DNA of 35,120 nt from a virus: positions 1 to 35,120 of IMG/VR virus record IMGVR_UViG_3300036800_000259. The stretch is one strand, 5' to 3'. How positions within the stretch are numbered: position 1 is the stretch's first letter; every line of letters starts with the position of its first letter. Positions 19,251 to 26,858 of this stretch are shown here, piece by piece. The translations under genes and the position numbers were made by a program. The notes under the pieces were generated by a model. It was not told the origin of the DNA. It searched no databases and was given only the letters and a program-made list of their open reading frames with translations.

Positions 19251-20233
19251 TGCCGTACTCCGTCGCGCACGGTGGCGGCATGTGCGGTGCTTCGCAATGG
19301 GCCGTGCTGAAAGACTCCGATGGTTCGACAATGGGCTGTCACGACACCAAAGATCAAGCAAACGCGCAGCTATCGGCGCTCTACGCTCACGAGAGTTCGA
19401 GGATGATTGATCTAGAGGTGACGCGGGCCGGTGCCGCTCGCATGCGCCGGGAGGCGATCGAGAACACCGACGTGCCAGGGCTGAAGCTGGCACGCTCCGC
19501 ACAGCCACTCGACGTCGGTACCTCCCGCACGCTGGCATTTCCCGCCCAACTGACAGCCGGCCTGCACCGCCGCGGCTGCTCTGACACCGCGTGCGAGTGT
19601 GCCAGGGCGCCACAGGATGACGGTGACAGCCTCTGGCATCGGCTCGCTGGTGTGGCCTCAGTGGTGGAGACACCGTATGAGATGTGGGATATGTTCGGTC
19701 CTTATACCGAGAAAGTCTCTTCACGAGCGTTCGAGGCATCACTGTCTCGGCAGCCTGACGTCGCATTCCTGGTCAACCACAAGGGCTTGACCATGGCTCG
19801 GACTACTAACGCCACATTGAAACTCAGCTCTAGTGAAGATGGTTTGGCCACTGAAGCATGGCTCAATCCACTGCGCACTGACGTCTCGGATCTCATGGTG
19901 GCGATCAAAGACGGTTGTGTCGACCAGATGAGTTTCGCCGCCATGTTGCAAGAAGGTGAGTGGGACGATGAGTACACGACTTTCACCATGCTGGAGCTCG
20001 ACTTGCACTGTGGCGACGTCAGCGCCGTTAACTATGGAGCTAACCCGCATACAAGCATCTCAGCAAGAGCACATCGCTTGCTTAACGAAGTTGATCGTCT
20101 ACCTTCTGGCGCAGCACGCGCAGCATTGAGCCAGTTACAGGCGCGATTCGACAAGCCTGAGGACAAGTCGAGACAGGCCAGCGGCCGGTCGATCAGTCTG
20201 ATTCGGAGTGCGTTACTCGCTGACGAAGGTTAA
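19250..20233 (+). CDS. HK97-family prohead protease with N-terminal extra domain, 327 aa
   Basis: Serine protease that matures the capsid. The protease domain runs from about residue 130 (RLAGVASVVETPYEMWDMFG) with the catalytic His177 in FLVNHKG and Ser228 in DQMSFA, and ends with DVSAVNYGANPHTSI, the usual S78-type pattern. Residues 1-48 are a separate small domain (HGGGMC, WAVLKDSDGSTMGCHDTKDQ, ALYAHES) often seen fused to actinophage head proteins. It follows the scaffold-like gene by direct stop/start overlap. Confidence 0.88.
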   Translation: MPYSVAHGGGMCGASQWAVLKDSDGSTMGCHDTKDQANAQLSALYAHESSRMIDLEVTRAGAARMRREAIENTDVPGLKLARSAQPLDVGTSRTLAFPAQLTAGLHRRGCSDTACECARAPQDDGDSLWHRLAGVASVVETPYEMWDMFGPYTEKVSSRAFEASLSRQPDVAFLVNHKGLTMARTTNATLKLSSSEDGLATEAWLNPLRTDVSDLMVAIKDGCVDQMSFAAMLQEGEWDDEYTTFTMLELDLHCGDVSAVNYGANPHTSISARAHRLLNEVDRLPSGAARAALSQLQARFDKPEDKSRQASGRSISLIRSALLADEG

Positions 20234-20382
20234 GTGTTTTCTTTACTTAGTTTTCGTAATTCTTGTGCTCGAACCCGTAACTGTCCTACGGCTAAAGCAA
20301 GACCAAAGCTAAAGTCTTGTGATTTTCTTGCTAAAGCTGCGATGACATCAGCCATACGCTCAAGCTCATCTGCAGTATCCAT
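20230..20382 (-). CDS. hypothetical helical protein, 50 aa, leaderless (insertion module)
   Basis: ATG 6 nt behind a canonical TATAAT. Product MDTADELERMADVIAALARK continues QDFSFGLALAVGQLRVRAQE; heptad-like and fully helical. Its stop overlaps the protease stop (TTAA). Its promoter differs from the repeated cassette. Confidence 0.65.
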   Translation of the reverse strand: MDTADELERMADVIAALARKSQDFSFGLALAVGQLRVRAQELRKLSKENT

Positions 20383-20394
20383 GTAGTGATTATA
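20383..20394 (-). promoter_or_regulatory. leaderless promoter with consensus -10, not of the cassette family
   Basis: TATAAT (20389-20394 on the plus strand as ATTATA) followed by 6 nt and ATG. Upstream there is no GACAGTGCAGT block and only a weak -35 (TGTAAC at 18 nt). Confidence 0.65.
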
Positions 20395-20433
20395 GACCCC
20401 CGCCGGCTGGCGGTTACAGGAGGAAGGACCGTT

Positions 20434-21855
20434 ATGCCGAGTACTACCATCGGGGACCTGGAAGCAGGTACCGAGTTCGAGAAGGAAGCAGCAGAGAAGC
20501 GTCGCACCAAGATGCGCATGGAAATCCTGGCGATTATCAACCAGGCGCGTCAGGAGGGCCGGTCTAATCTTACCCCCGAAGAGGATAATCGCGTCGCTGA
20601 GCTGGAAGTCGCGGGTACGCAGGTACAACACGATATTGAGGGTATTAACAATAAGCTAGCGAAGATTCTTCGGCTGAAGTCCGAAGAGATGAGCGACCAG
20701 AAAACTGCGCGTGAGATCACCCCGACTGGTACGCGTAAGCCTGCTTACGATGAGGTGACGCGAGTAGGTCGTGAAGAGCGCACCTACCATAAGGGCAATG
20801 ACCGCAAGGGCGCTGCGTTTTGTCAGGACGTGATTCGTCAGCATCTCTTCAGTGATGTCGGTGCCAGCACTCGGCTTGCCAAGCACATGCACGAAGAGCA
20901 GATCGAACGCGGTCAGTACCTGGAGCGGGCAGTAGGCACTGGCGCATTCACAGGGTTGACGGTTCCACAATATCTAACCGATATGTATGCGCCGGCTGTG
21001 GCTGCATTGCGTCCGTTCGCTGATGTGTGCAACCATCACGACTTGCCGGCGAGTGGTATGACGGTAAACATCTCGCAGATCACGACACCAGCTCAGGTGG
21101 CTGCACAAGCATCAGAAAACAGTGCGGTCGCTAACCAGGACATGGATGACACGCTGTTGACGGAGAACATCCAGACCGCGGCCGGTCAGCAGACCATCTC
21201 CCGGCAGGCTGCGGAACGTGGCACCGGCATCGAAGAGATCGTGATGGACGATTTGTTTCGTCGTTACGCCACTAACCTTGACTCAACGCTGATCAACCAG
21301 GCAACGACCGGGCTCGCTGCAGTAGCTGCGACGATCACCTACACCGACGCCAACCCGTCCGGTGTCGAGGTGTGGCCGAAGTTCCTGGCTGGTGCTGCCG
21401 CTACGGAAGCAGCGCTGCTGGGCTTTGCACAGCCTGATGTTGTGCTGATGCACTCTCGACGCTGGTACTGGCTACAGAGCCAGCTCAGCTCTCAGTGGCC
21501 GCTGTTCGGGCAGCCGAACATCGCTGACAACCGCGGTGGCGAGAACTACGCTACCTCTTACGGCCGCGGCGCGAGAGGCATCCTGCCGAACGGAATGGTT
21601 GCTGTAGTAGACAACAACATCGCAACGAACACAGGTGCTGGCACTAACCAGGATGCGGCTTTTGTTATCGCTACTGACGAATGCCATTTATGGGAAGATC
21701 CGGCAGCGCCAGTATTCCTACGCTGCGAGCAACCGGCTGCGGCTAACCTTGGCATCTTGCTAGTCCTGTATGGATATTTCGCCTATTCCATGAGGCGTTA
21801 TGCTAACGCTATGTCAGCAATTGTCGGCACCGGCATGGTAACACCTACGTTCTAG
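20434..21855 (+). CDS. HK97-fold major capsid protein, 473 aa
   Basis: Main shell protein. Residues 1-100 form a charged helical delta domain (scaffold-like coiled coil, removed on maturation). The shell domain follows with the family blocks AVGTGAFTGLTVPQYLTDMY, RPFADVCNHHDLPASGMTV, VLMHSRRWYWL and the final ATDECHLWEDPAAPVFLR. The ATG at 20434 has an AGGAGGAAGG ribosome site; an upstream in-frame ATG lies inside the promoter of the opposite gene and is rejected. Confidence 0.92.
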   Translation: MPSTTIGDLEAGTEFEKEAAEKRRTKMRMEILAIINQARQEGRSNLTPEEDNRVAELEVAGTQVQHDIEGINNKLAKILRLKSEEMSDQKTAREITPTGTRKPAYDEVTRVGREERTYHKGNDRKGAAFCQDVIRQHLFSDVGASTRLAKHMHEEQIERGQYLERAVGTGAFTGLTVPQYLTDMYAPAVAALRPFADVCNHHDLPASGMTVNISQITTPAQVAAQASENSAVANQDMDDTLLTENIQTAAGQQTISRQAAERGTGIEEIVMDDLFRRYATNLDSTLINQATTGLAAVAATITYTDANPSGVEVWPKFLAGAAATEAALLGFAQPDVVLMHSRRWYWLQSQLSSQWPLFGQPNIADNRGGENYATSYGRGARGILPNGMVAVVDNNIATNTGAGTNQDAAFVIATDECHLWEDPAAPVFLRCEQPAAANLGILLVLYGYFAYSMRRYANAMSAIVGTGMVTPTF

Positions 21856-21892
21856 ATCAACTTCTCGAGCTAATGGTTTGAGGAGATGAAGC

Positions 21893-22105
21893 ATGGCTAA
21901 CTATTTCAAAGCTGGTAACTCATACTGGCACGAAACACAGATAACCAATATCGAAGTGCAAACTAATGGTGATGTCTGGGTATACTACAGCGGCCGAGAC
22001 TATTTTAAGGCGCATTTAGGCTCTAGTGCCGCTGCAGCTATTACCGCATTGAATACGCTGATAACCGGCGCAAGCCCGTATGACTTTACCTCGACACTGA
22101 TCTAA
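21893..22105 (+). CDS. hypothetical protein, 70 aa
   Basis: ATG behind GAGGAG. Product MANYFKAGNSYWHETQITNI with beta-rich first half and Ala-rich second half, directly after the capsid gene. Position fits a head decoration or small head protein; no family recognised. Confidence 0.6.
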   Translation: MANYFKAGNSYWHETQITNIEVQTNGDVWVYYSGRDYFKAHLGSSAAAAITALNTLITGASPYDFTSTLI

Positions 22106-22118
22106 GGAGCGCTATCTT

Positions 22119-22481
22119 GTGTCGCTAAGACCTATGTTGGTGGATACCGCGATACCGGTAGCCACCTTGCGAGCTGCTGGCACGTACTCATCGGGGCCGA
22201 TCGCTAACCCTGGTGCGACCAGCAACGTCGGCCTGTGGGTGTTCGTCTCAGCGGTGGGTGGCACCACACAGACGCTGGATGTCGTACTGCAGACCAGCCC
22301 GGACGGCTCGACCTGGACATCACTGACCAGCTCGGCCATTACGCAGATGACTGCGATAGGCAGTGCGCATAGCAACGCCTACGTACCGGCTGAGTACGTC
22401 CAGGTGCTGGCCACAGTCGGTGGAACAGGGTCACCTACGGTGACTTTCCGTGTCGAGGTATTGGTGGTGCCTGGTGGCTGA
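22119..22481 (+). CDS. beta-rich head/decoration-like protein, 120 aa (paralogue of the one at 32440)
   Basis: GTG start. A beta-sandwich-like protein with QTSPDGSTWTSL and VQVLATVGGTGSPTVTFRVE. The same pattern (ESSPDQVTWTLI and VVSTVGGTGTPSITYR) occurs in the protein at 32440, so the two are paralogues. Both are probably exposed structural proteins, one on the head side, one on the tail side. Overlaps the next gene by 8 nt. Confidence 0.65.
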   Translation: MSLRPMLVDTAIPVATLRAAGTYSSGPIANPGATSNVGLWVFVSAVGGTTQTLDVVLQTSPDGSTWTSLTSSAITQMTAIGSAHSNAYVPAEYVQVLATVGGTGSPTVTFRVEVLVVPGG

Positions 22482-22947
22482 CGACGACACGGATACAGGG
22501 CCAGAGAAGTATGTCCTGCCAGATCCGGAGACTGCGGGCTCGGAAGCGGTGACCGACATCCCAGCGCCAGGAGCTGATCTCAGCGACGCCGATCCGGAGA
22601 GCGACCCTGGCATCCGGAAGGCCCAAGAGCTGGGATCTGACTACCAACGCGCCGGTCAGATCCGCCAGGCTCTCTCTGAGCACCGCAACGCTACGCGCCA
22701 CGGCAACGACGAGCGGGTGAAAGCAGCTCGAAAGAACCTGACTGCCCTCGGCTTCGAGGGTGATCCTGAAGCTGACGATGAGACTACTGAGGATGACGGC
22801 AAGACACCCCGCGGCCGGCAGACTCGCGAGAGTAAGGCAGTCAGAACTGACGCACCGACAACGAAGGATACTGGCAGCACGAGCAGTACGCCGCGGTATT
22901 CAACGTCGACACCAACGTCATCGAAGCCGGACGTGTCTAAGCGCTGA
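22474..22947 (+). CDS. acidic, partly disordered protein, 157 aa
   Basis: The GTG at 22474 overlaps the preceding stop and is preferred over an ATG 24 nt upstream that lies in conserved coding of the other frame. Acidic N-terminus (ADDDTDTGPEKY), a helical centre (GIRKAQELGSDYQRAGQIRQ, then ALSEHRNATRHG) and a Ser/Thr-rich tail. Located between the head protein and the connector gene; function unknown. Confidence 0.6.
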   Translation: MADDDTDTGPEKYVLPDPETAGSEAVTDIPAPGADLSDADPESDPGIRKAQELGSDYQRAGQIRQALSEHRNATRHGNDERVKAARKNLTALGFEGDPEADDETTEDDGKTPRGRQTRESKAVRTDAPTTKDTGSTSSTPRYSTSTPTSSKPDVSKR

Positions 22948-23279
22948 TGGCTCAGGTTCAGTGGGTGACGCTTGAAGCACTGAAGAATGATCAGACGCTG
23001 GACAACGCGCTGACCCCACATGATGACGAAGCACTACAGCGGACCCTGGACTCAGCGATGGTCTGGGTTCAGGCACACCGGCCAGACCTGGACTACCACG
23101 GAAGCTGGACAGTGCCACTCGACGTACAGCTCGGCACCATCCGGCTGGCTGCCCGGTGGTTCGTGCGCCGGATCTCACCGGATGGTCTGGTGGGATTAGG
23201 AGACGTCGGTAGTGGCATGGTGATGCGCGTCGATCCCGACATCTACATGCAGCTAGGGATTATGGGCGGTCTCGCTTAA
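22947..23279 (+). CDS. head-tail connector protein, 110 aa
   Basis: Mostly helical protein with DNALTPHDDEALQRTLDSAMVWVQAHRPDL and LGTIRLAARWFVRR, the layout of the gp6/gp15-type head-tail adaptor found in this position. Starts on the upstream stop (TGATG). The 3' end overlaps the opposite gene by 27 nt. Confidence 0.7.
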   Translation: MAQVQWVTLEALKNDQTLDNALTPHDDEALQRTLDSAMVWVQAHRPDLDYHGSWTVPLDVQLGTIRLAARWFVRRISPDGLVGLGDVGSGMVMRVDPDIYMQLGIMGGLA

Positions 23280-23486
23280 AAATTGGCCTAATTCAGCAAG
23301 TTTTCTAGCGGGATTTCGTACGATTACGCCCGCTTCACTGCGTAGGCAAGTCCAACAAGTAATAACATCTCGATGGCTGTTTATGTATCTTCCGTAGCTA
23401 TTGCACAGCGGCCATGGGTAAGTATGACAGCCACTTTGTATATGCACTATCTTATGTCCGTATTTCGCATGGCATGCGTTTTTCAT
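23253..23486 (-). CDS. small Cys/His-rich protein, 77 aa, leaderless (insertion module)
   Basis: ATG 6 nt behind TATCAT. Product MKNACHAKYGHKIVHIQSGC with further CHTYPWPLC and CWTC, at least five Cys and several His, so one or two zinc sites (HNH-like arrangement cannot be excluded). The promoter is not of the cassette family. Overlaps the connector gene tail to tail. Confidence 0.65.
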   Translation of the reverse strand: MKNACHAKYGHKIVHIQSGCHTYPWPLCNSYGRYINSHRDVITCWTCLRSEAGVIVRNPARKLAELGQFLSETAHNP

Positions 23487-23498
23487 CTTAGGATGATA
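23487..23498 (-). promoter_or_regulatory. leaderless promoter, non-cassette -10
   Basis: -10 TATCAT followed by CCTAAG (6 nt) and the ATG at 23486. No conserved upstream block. The adjoining GGAGG on the plus strand is the ribosome site for the gene at 23512. Confidence 0.55.
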
Positions 23499-23511
23499 TC
23501 GGAGGTGTCAG

Positions 23512-23898
23512 ATGACTGCTGCGCTGACACCGATCGCTGACGCTACTCAGCGACTCGCTGCTGCATTGATCATTATTCCTGGCATCCGGATCAGTACCAA
23601 CATTGCTACTCCGATCAGCCCGCCGGCAGTGGTCGTCGGACCGCCGCGGCTGGGGTATGTCGGTGAGGCCAGCGTGGGCGGCCAGCCACTCACGGTGCAG
23701 TGGAGCCTGTATCTGGTGACGGGTGTCTCGCAGTATGCGCTTGACCAGTTGCTGACCCTGGTAGGAGCTATCACTGAGGCTGTGGAGCGCTACACGCCGG
23801 GGGTGGTGCTGTCGTCAGGACCAGGCACGTATCCGAGTCCTAGCGGTCCGCTGCCGTGCTATATCACTGTGGCTCAGATGGAGCTAAACGCTCGATAA
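23512..23898 (+). CDS. probable tail completion/neck protein, 128 aa
   Basis: ATG behind CGGAGG. Beta-alpha protein with AAALIIIPGIRISTNIATPI and a central LTVQWSLYLVTGVSQYALDQ, the pattern of tail terminator or neck proteins located between connector and major tail protein. Position is the main support. Confidence 0.55.
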   Translation: MTAALTPIADATQRLAAALIIIPGIRISTNIATPISPPAVVVGPPRLGYVGEASVGGQPLTVQWSLYLVTGVSQYALDQLLTLVGAITEAVERYTPGVVLSSGPGTYPSPSGPLPCYITVAQMELNAR

Positions 23899-24217
23899 TG
23901 CGTAAAGCTGCTGCGTTTATGTGATTTGCTACAGCTTGCCATGGGTCTGGAAGATGCGTATCGAGAGTGAAAACAACACCATGCTCATCTGTCATCTCAA
24001 TGACGACATGCTCAGGTATGATAATCTCATAAGTGTCGCGATATAGCCCAAATGGCTCATGTTCGCAAATTGCAACATACTCTCTGTATGAGTTACGCAT
24101 GATATCTTTATGTGAGGCATGCATGATGTAATCGCTCATGAGGTCTATGGCTGAATAGTCTCGACGTATGTCAATACCTATAAGCCGTTTGATCGGATAC
24201 CAAGGAAACATAGTCAT
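23864..24217 (-). CDS. hypothetical protein, 117 aa, leaderless (insertion module)
   Basis: The ATG at 24217 lies 7 nt behind a cassette -10; an earlier in-frame ATG is within the promoter. Product MTMFPWYPIKRLIGIDIRRD is Tyr/His/Ile-rich with EIIIPEHVVIEMTDEHGVVF as a beta core and a helical C-terminus. It overlaps the neck gene tail to tail by 35 nt. AT-rich codon use differs from the structural genes. No family recognised. Confidence 0.65.
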   Translation of the reverse strand: MTMFPWYPIKRLIGIDIRRDYSAIDLMSDYIMHASHKDIMRNSYREYVAICEHEPFGLYRDTYEIIIPEHVVIEMTDEHGVVFTLDTHLPDPWQAVANHINAAALRIIERLAPSEPQ

Positions 24218-24260
24218 ACTAGGCATAATACCACACACTGTACTGTCAGTCAACTGGAGG
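24218..24260 (-). promoter_or_regulatory. leftward cassette promoter, short class
   Basis: -35 TTGACT, 17-nt spacer GACAGTACAGTGTGTGG, -10 TATTAT (24225-24230), 7 nt to ATG. This is the copy closest to the sigma-70 consensus. The plus-strand end TGGAGG serves the ATG at 24266. Confidence 0.85.
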
Positions 24261-24265
24261 CACAA

Positions 24266-24730
24266 ATGACTGCCCCAATTTACTATGGTGGTCCGATCAC
24301 TGCACCCAGTGGCTTATTGGTTCATACTCGCAGGCTGAAGATTGTTGTGTTTACTCTCAATGGCGTAGATCAGTCGATGCAGCTCAATAACTGGAGCATT
24401 CTTAATAACACAGTAGACGGCACTAAAACGTGGTCGTATGGGGGGAACCTTAGCGAATTCAGGACTGAAACTGATAACGATTATGCTTTGCAAGTGAAGT
24501 TCTTTGCTGACTGGCGAGCTGGTGGGATCTCTGATTATCTGTGGAACAACAGCCGTGCGTATGCTGCTTTCGTCCTTGATCATATGCCTGATGTCGTCGG
24601 TGAGCACGTACGATGGTCAGGAACTTGTGTGATCAAGGCACCAACTGTAGGTGGTGACTTGCGCACGATTGAAGAGACATCAATTACTATGCTCATTCTT
24701 GGCGTGCCGACGTTTACTCGGGTTGGATAG
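24266..24730 (+). CDS. probable major tail (tube) protein, 154 aa
   Basis: Beta-rich protein with VVFTLNGVDQSMQLNNWSIL and VRWSGTCVIKAPTVGGDLRT, then IEETSITMLILGVPTF, the layout of small siphovirus tail-tube proteins. Located after the neck gene and before the chaperone genes. ATG behind TGGAGG. Confidence 0.6.
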   Translation: MTAPIYYGGPITAPSGLLVHTRRLKIVVFTLNGVDQSMQLNNWSILNNTVDGTKTWSYGGNLSEFRTETDNDYALQVKFFADWRAGGISDYLWNNSRAYAAFVLDHMPDVVGEHVRWSGTCVIKAPTVGGDLRTIEETSITMLILGVPTFTRVG

Positions 24731-24890
24731 CTCCGCTTTCAATAATTTTTCTGGACGCACGTGTTTCCCAAGTTATGCCATTAGAAGCAGTGAGTTTCAC
24801 ATTAACTTGTTCTTGATCTTCTACAACTTGAGTAACTATGCCATTGCAGTTTAGCCAGTTAAAGCGCTGTCCTTCAGTGCATTTTCTCAT
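24714..24890 (-). CDS. hypothetical protein, 58 aa, leaderless (insertion module)
   Basis: The ATG at 24890 is 7 nt behind a cassette -10. Product MRKCTEGQRFNWLNCNGIVT has two Cys and a beta-rich middle (VTQVVEDQEQVNVKLTASNG). An SH3- or OB-like small fold is possible. It overlaps the tail gene tail to tail by 17 nt. Confidence 0.65.
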   Translation of the reverse strand: MRKCTEGQRFNWLNCNGIVTQVVEDQEQVNVKLTASNGITWETRASRKIIESGAIQPE

Positions 24891-24932
24891 AGCTAACATA
24901 CTACCACAAGCTGCACTGTCAACACAAGGGAG
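24891..24932 (-). promoter_or_regulatory. leftward cassette promoter, short class
   Basis: -10 TAGTAT (24898-24903), block GACAGTGCAGCTTGTGG, -35 TTGTGT at 18 nt, 7 nt to the ATG at 24890. The plus-strand AAGGGAG decides the start of the next gene: it lies 6 nt before the GTG at 24939 and directly abuts the GTG at 24933. Confidence 0.8.
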
Positions 24933-24938
24933 GTGTCT

Positions 24939-25454
24939 GTGGCACTCTCCACAGTGATCAGCCTGTCGGTATCAGCGACGATCGCCAGCAACCCGATCAC
25001 CGGCTCTACAGTCAGTGCTAACTGGTCGAAGGCTTACGGTGCGTCGCTGATCAGTGGCACGGTCGCTGGCGCAGCTGACACCGCGTGGTGGTCGTTCCGG
25101 ACACTGACAGCCAGTGCTACGGAGAACATCGACTTTGCCGGCGCGTTGGCTGACCCTAGCTCGGGCGCGACACTGACCTTCGCCCGGATCAAGGCTCTGA
25201 TCGTCTCAGCCGCGGCAGCCAACACCAACAACGTCGTCGTCGGTGGTGGCACAACCACCATGACCGGCCTGTTCGGTGCGACCACGCACACCACGATCTT
25301 GCGGCCAGGAGCTACCGCGATGTGGATAGCGGGAGTCGCCGATGCTACAGCTTATCCAATAACCGCTAGCTCGACTGACTTACTGCAGATTGCCAACTCA
25401 GCAGGCACGACGTCAGTCTCTTATGAAATAACAGTGATCGGCGCCAGCGTCTGA
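24939..25454 (+). CDS. tail structural protein, 171 aa
   Basis: Ala/Thr/Ser-rich beta protein (ANWSKAYGASLISGTVAGAA, then LTFARIKALIVSAAAANTNN and VVVGGGTTT), a type common among actinophage tail genes. The GTG at 24939 is preferred for its ribosome-site spacing. Probably a tail tube or tail-associated protein. The stop overlaps the next ATG. Confidence 0.65.
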   Translation: MALSTVISLSVSATIASNPITGSTVSANWSKAYGASLISGTVAGAADTAWWSFRTLTASATENIDFAGALADPSSGATLTFARIKALIVSAAAANTNNVVVGGGTTTMTGLFGATTHTTILRPGATAMWIAGVADATAYPITASSTDLLQIANSAGTTSVSYEITVIGASV

Positions 25455-25726
25455 TGATGACGATACGGATCAATCCGGACAGTGGCGAGTCTTACGATCT
25501 TGTTGTGGGTAGTCGTGACATCGTGGTCTGGGAGAAAATCGACCGAAACAACAACATGGCACGTCTCGAAGCTGATCCGAGAATGTCTGACATGTATTCG
25601 GTGAGTCACATAGCCGCACGACGTCAAGGCAAGTTTGTGGGTACGCTGGCTGAATGGGAGACTTCAGTAGACCTTGACCTGGACGTTAATGGAGCTGACT
25701 CAACCCCTACCCAGCCGGGTCGGTGA
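25454..25726 (+). CDS. probable tail assembly chaperone, 90 aa
   Basis: Small acidic protein with VWEKIDRNNNMARLEADPRM and AEWETSVDLDLDVNGADSTP, located between the tail protein and the tape measure, the usual place of the chaperone pair. The next ORF starts in the -1 frame on its stop (GTGA). Confidence 0.6.
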   Translation: MMTIRINPDSGESYDLVVGSRDIVVWEKIDRNNNMARLEADPRMSDMYSVSHIAARRQGKFVGTLAEWETSVDLDLDVNGADSTPTQPGR

Positions 25727-25875
25727 CTCGGCTTATCATCTCTATTGCATTGGCATCGGGCAGCTCACCTAGTGACTGGTTTGACCAGGACTGGCGAACC
25801 ATTGTGACCGCTGCTGAGATGTTGAGTAAGCAGAACGAGAAAGAAGACCCTCAAGGCAGGCAGATGTCGGGATGA
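25723..25875 (+). CDS. second tail-chaperone-like ORF, 50 aa
   Basis: GTG overlapping the preceding stop. Product VTRLIISIALASGSSPSDWF continues DQDWRTIVTAAEMLSKQNE; the pattern LASGxSPSDW is typical of the second part of actinophage tail assembly chaperones. No slippery heptamer is visible in the short window where a -1 shift could work, so start-stop coupling is more likely than a frameshift fusion. Confidence 0.65.
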   Translation: MTRLIISIALASGSSPSDWFDQDWRTIVTAAEMLSKQNEKEDPQGRQMSG

Positions 25876-26843
25876 CTAGCTTTTTTGGTTTGCTCTTCGG
25901 CAGCAGTAGCAGCACCAGCGGCCAAGATCCGTCTACGCAGGATGCAGCAGCGCAAGATGCGTTCGAGGGTGACAGTGGCATCGCTGCTGATAGTCAGCTG
26001 TACTCATTCGATCATCCTGATGTCGGTGACGCTGATCTTAACACCGGAGTAGCCGGCACGACGGTACGGCCTAATGATGAGCCGGTCGAGGGCGCGCAGC
26101 TCAACACCGACATGGCTGGCGCGGAGATGGACCCGCAGATGGTCGCGGGAATGTCACAAGCTAATGCTCAGCTCGGGCCGAGCATGCTGGACAATATGCG
26201 TGGGGCAATATCGGATAACGCACCACCTAGCAGTGACGTGGGGTCGACCATACCGCCGATCAGCGGCAGTGATCAAAGCATACCGTTGCCAGATCAAAGT
26301 CAACCTTATGGAGCTAGCTCATCATCGGTAAGCGGCTTTCCGTCTTCTTTGACGCCATGGAATCAGAGTACATCGATGGCGATGAGTGGTTCACCGCCAT
26401 CTGACGATCCTAGCCAGGTGGCCACTCAGCAGGCAATGGACAAGTCACTGTCTGGATGGGGTGACAGTGGTGGCAGCAGTAGCAACGACACAGCACAGCA
26501 GAACTATGGAACTGGGTTTGATGATTCGGTGTGGTCTGGTATCGATGGTGTGAGCACGGTTGGCCAGGACCAGGCTGCCGGTGACACTGACGGAGCCTGG
26601 AGCAACCTAGGCGGCTGGACGACGGTAGCGCAAGACGACGCTAGCGGTGCGAACACGCCTGGGACTGGCTTCAATTCGCTAGGCGGATCTGAGGGTGGTA
26701 GCTGGGCAGGAAACACCGCGTACATGCCGGATTCTGGGCCTGAGTCGCGAGGCTATGACGAAGCAGCAGGATCGAACTTAATCAAATCTGGCGACCTGTA
26801 CAGCGCTAACCCGTCGTTTATGGCTAAACTTTACTCAGGTTAA
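25872..26843 (+). CDS. low-complexity Ser/Gly/Asp-rich protein, 323 aa
   Basis: ATG overlaps the preceding stop (ATGA). After a short hydrophobic start (MTSFFGLLFGSSSSTSGQ) the whole protein is low complexity, rich in Ser, Gly, Asp, Pro and Gln, with imperfect repeats such as GWGDSGGSSSN and NLGGWTTVAQDDA. Almost no Cys or Lys. It is located just before the tape measure and is probably a disordered virion or assembly protein. No family recognised. Confidence 0.65.
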   Translation: MTSFFGLLFGSSSSTSGQDPSTQDAAAQDAFEGDSGIAADSQLYSFDHPDVGDADLNTGVAGTTVRPNDEPVEGAQLNTDMAGAEMDPQMVAGMSQANAQLGPSMLDNMRGAISDNAPPSSDVGSTIPPISGSDQSIPLPDQSQPYGASSSSVSGFPSSLTPWNQSTSMAMSGSPPSDDPSQVATQQAMDKSLSGWGDSGGSSSNDTAQQNYGTGFDDSVWSGIDGVSTVGQDQAAGDTDGAWSNLGGWTTVAQDDASGANTPGTGFNSLGGSEGGSWAGNTAYMPDSGPESRGYDEAAGSNLIKSGDLYSANPSFMAKLYSG

Positions 26844-26858
26844 AAGGAGGCGCAGTAA

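Noticed and set aside
19176-19766. A 196-codon leftward frame opposite the prohead protease
   Set aside because: Arg/Ser/His-rich composition typical of an antisense shadow of a GC-rich gene; no promoter or ribosome site.
25454-25875. Programmed -1 frameshift joining the two tail-chaperone ORFs
   Set aside because: The second ORF is in the -1 frame, but it is closed by a stop at 25696-25698 and no X XXY YYZ heptamer occurs between there and the first stop. The GTGA overlap explains expression without a shift.
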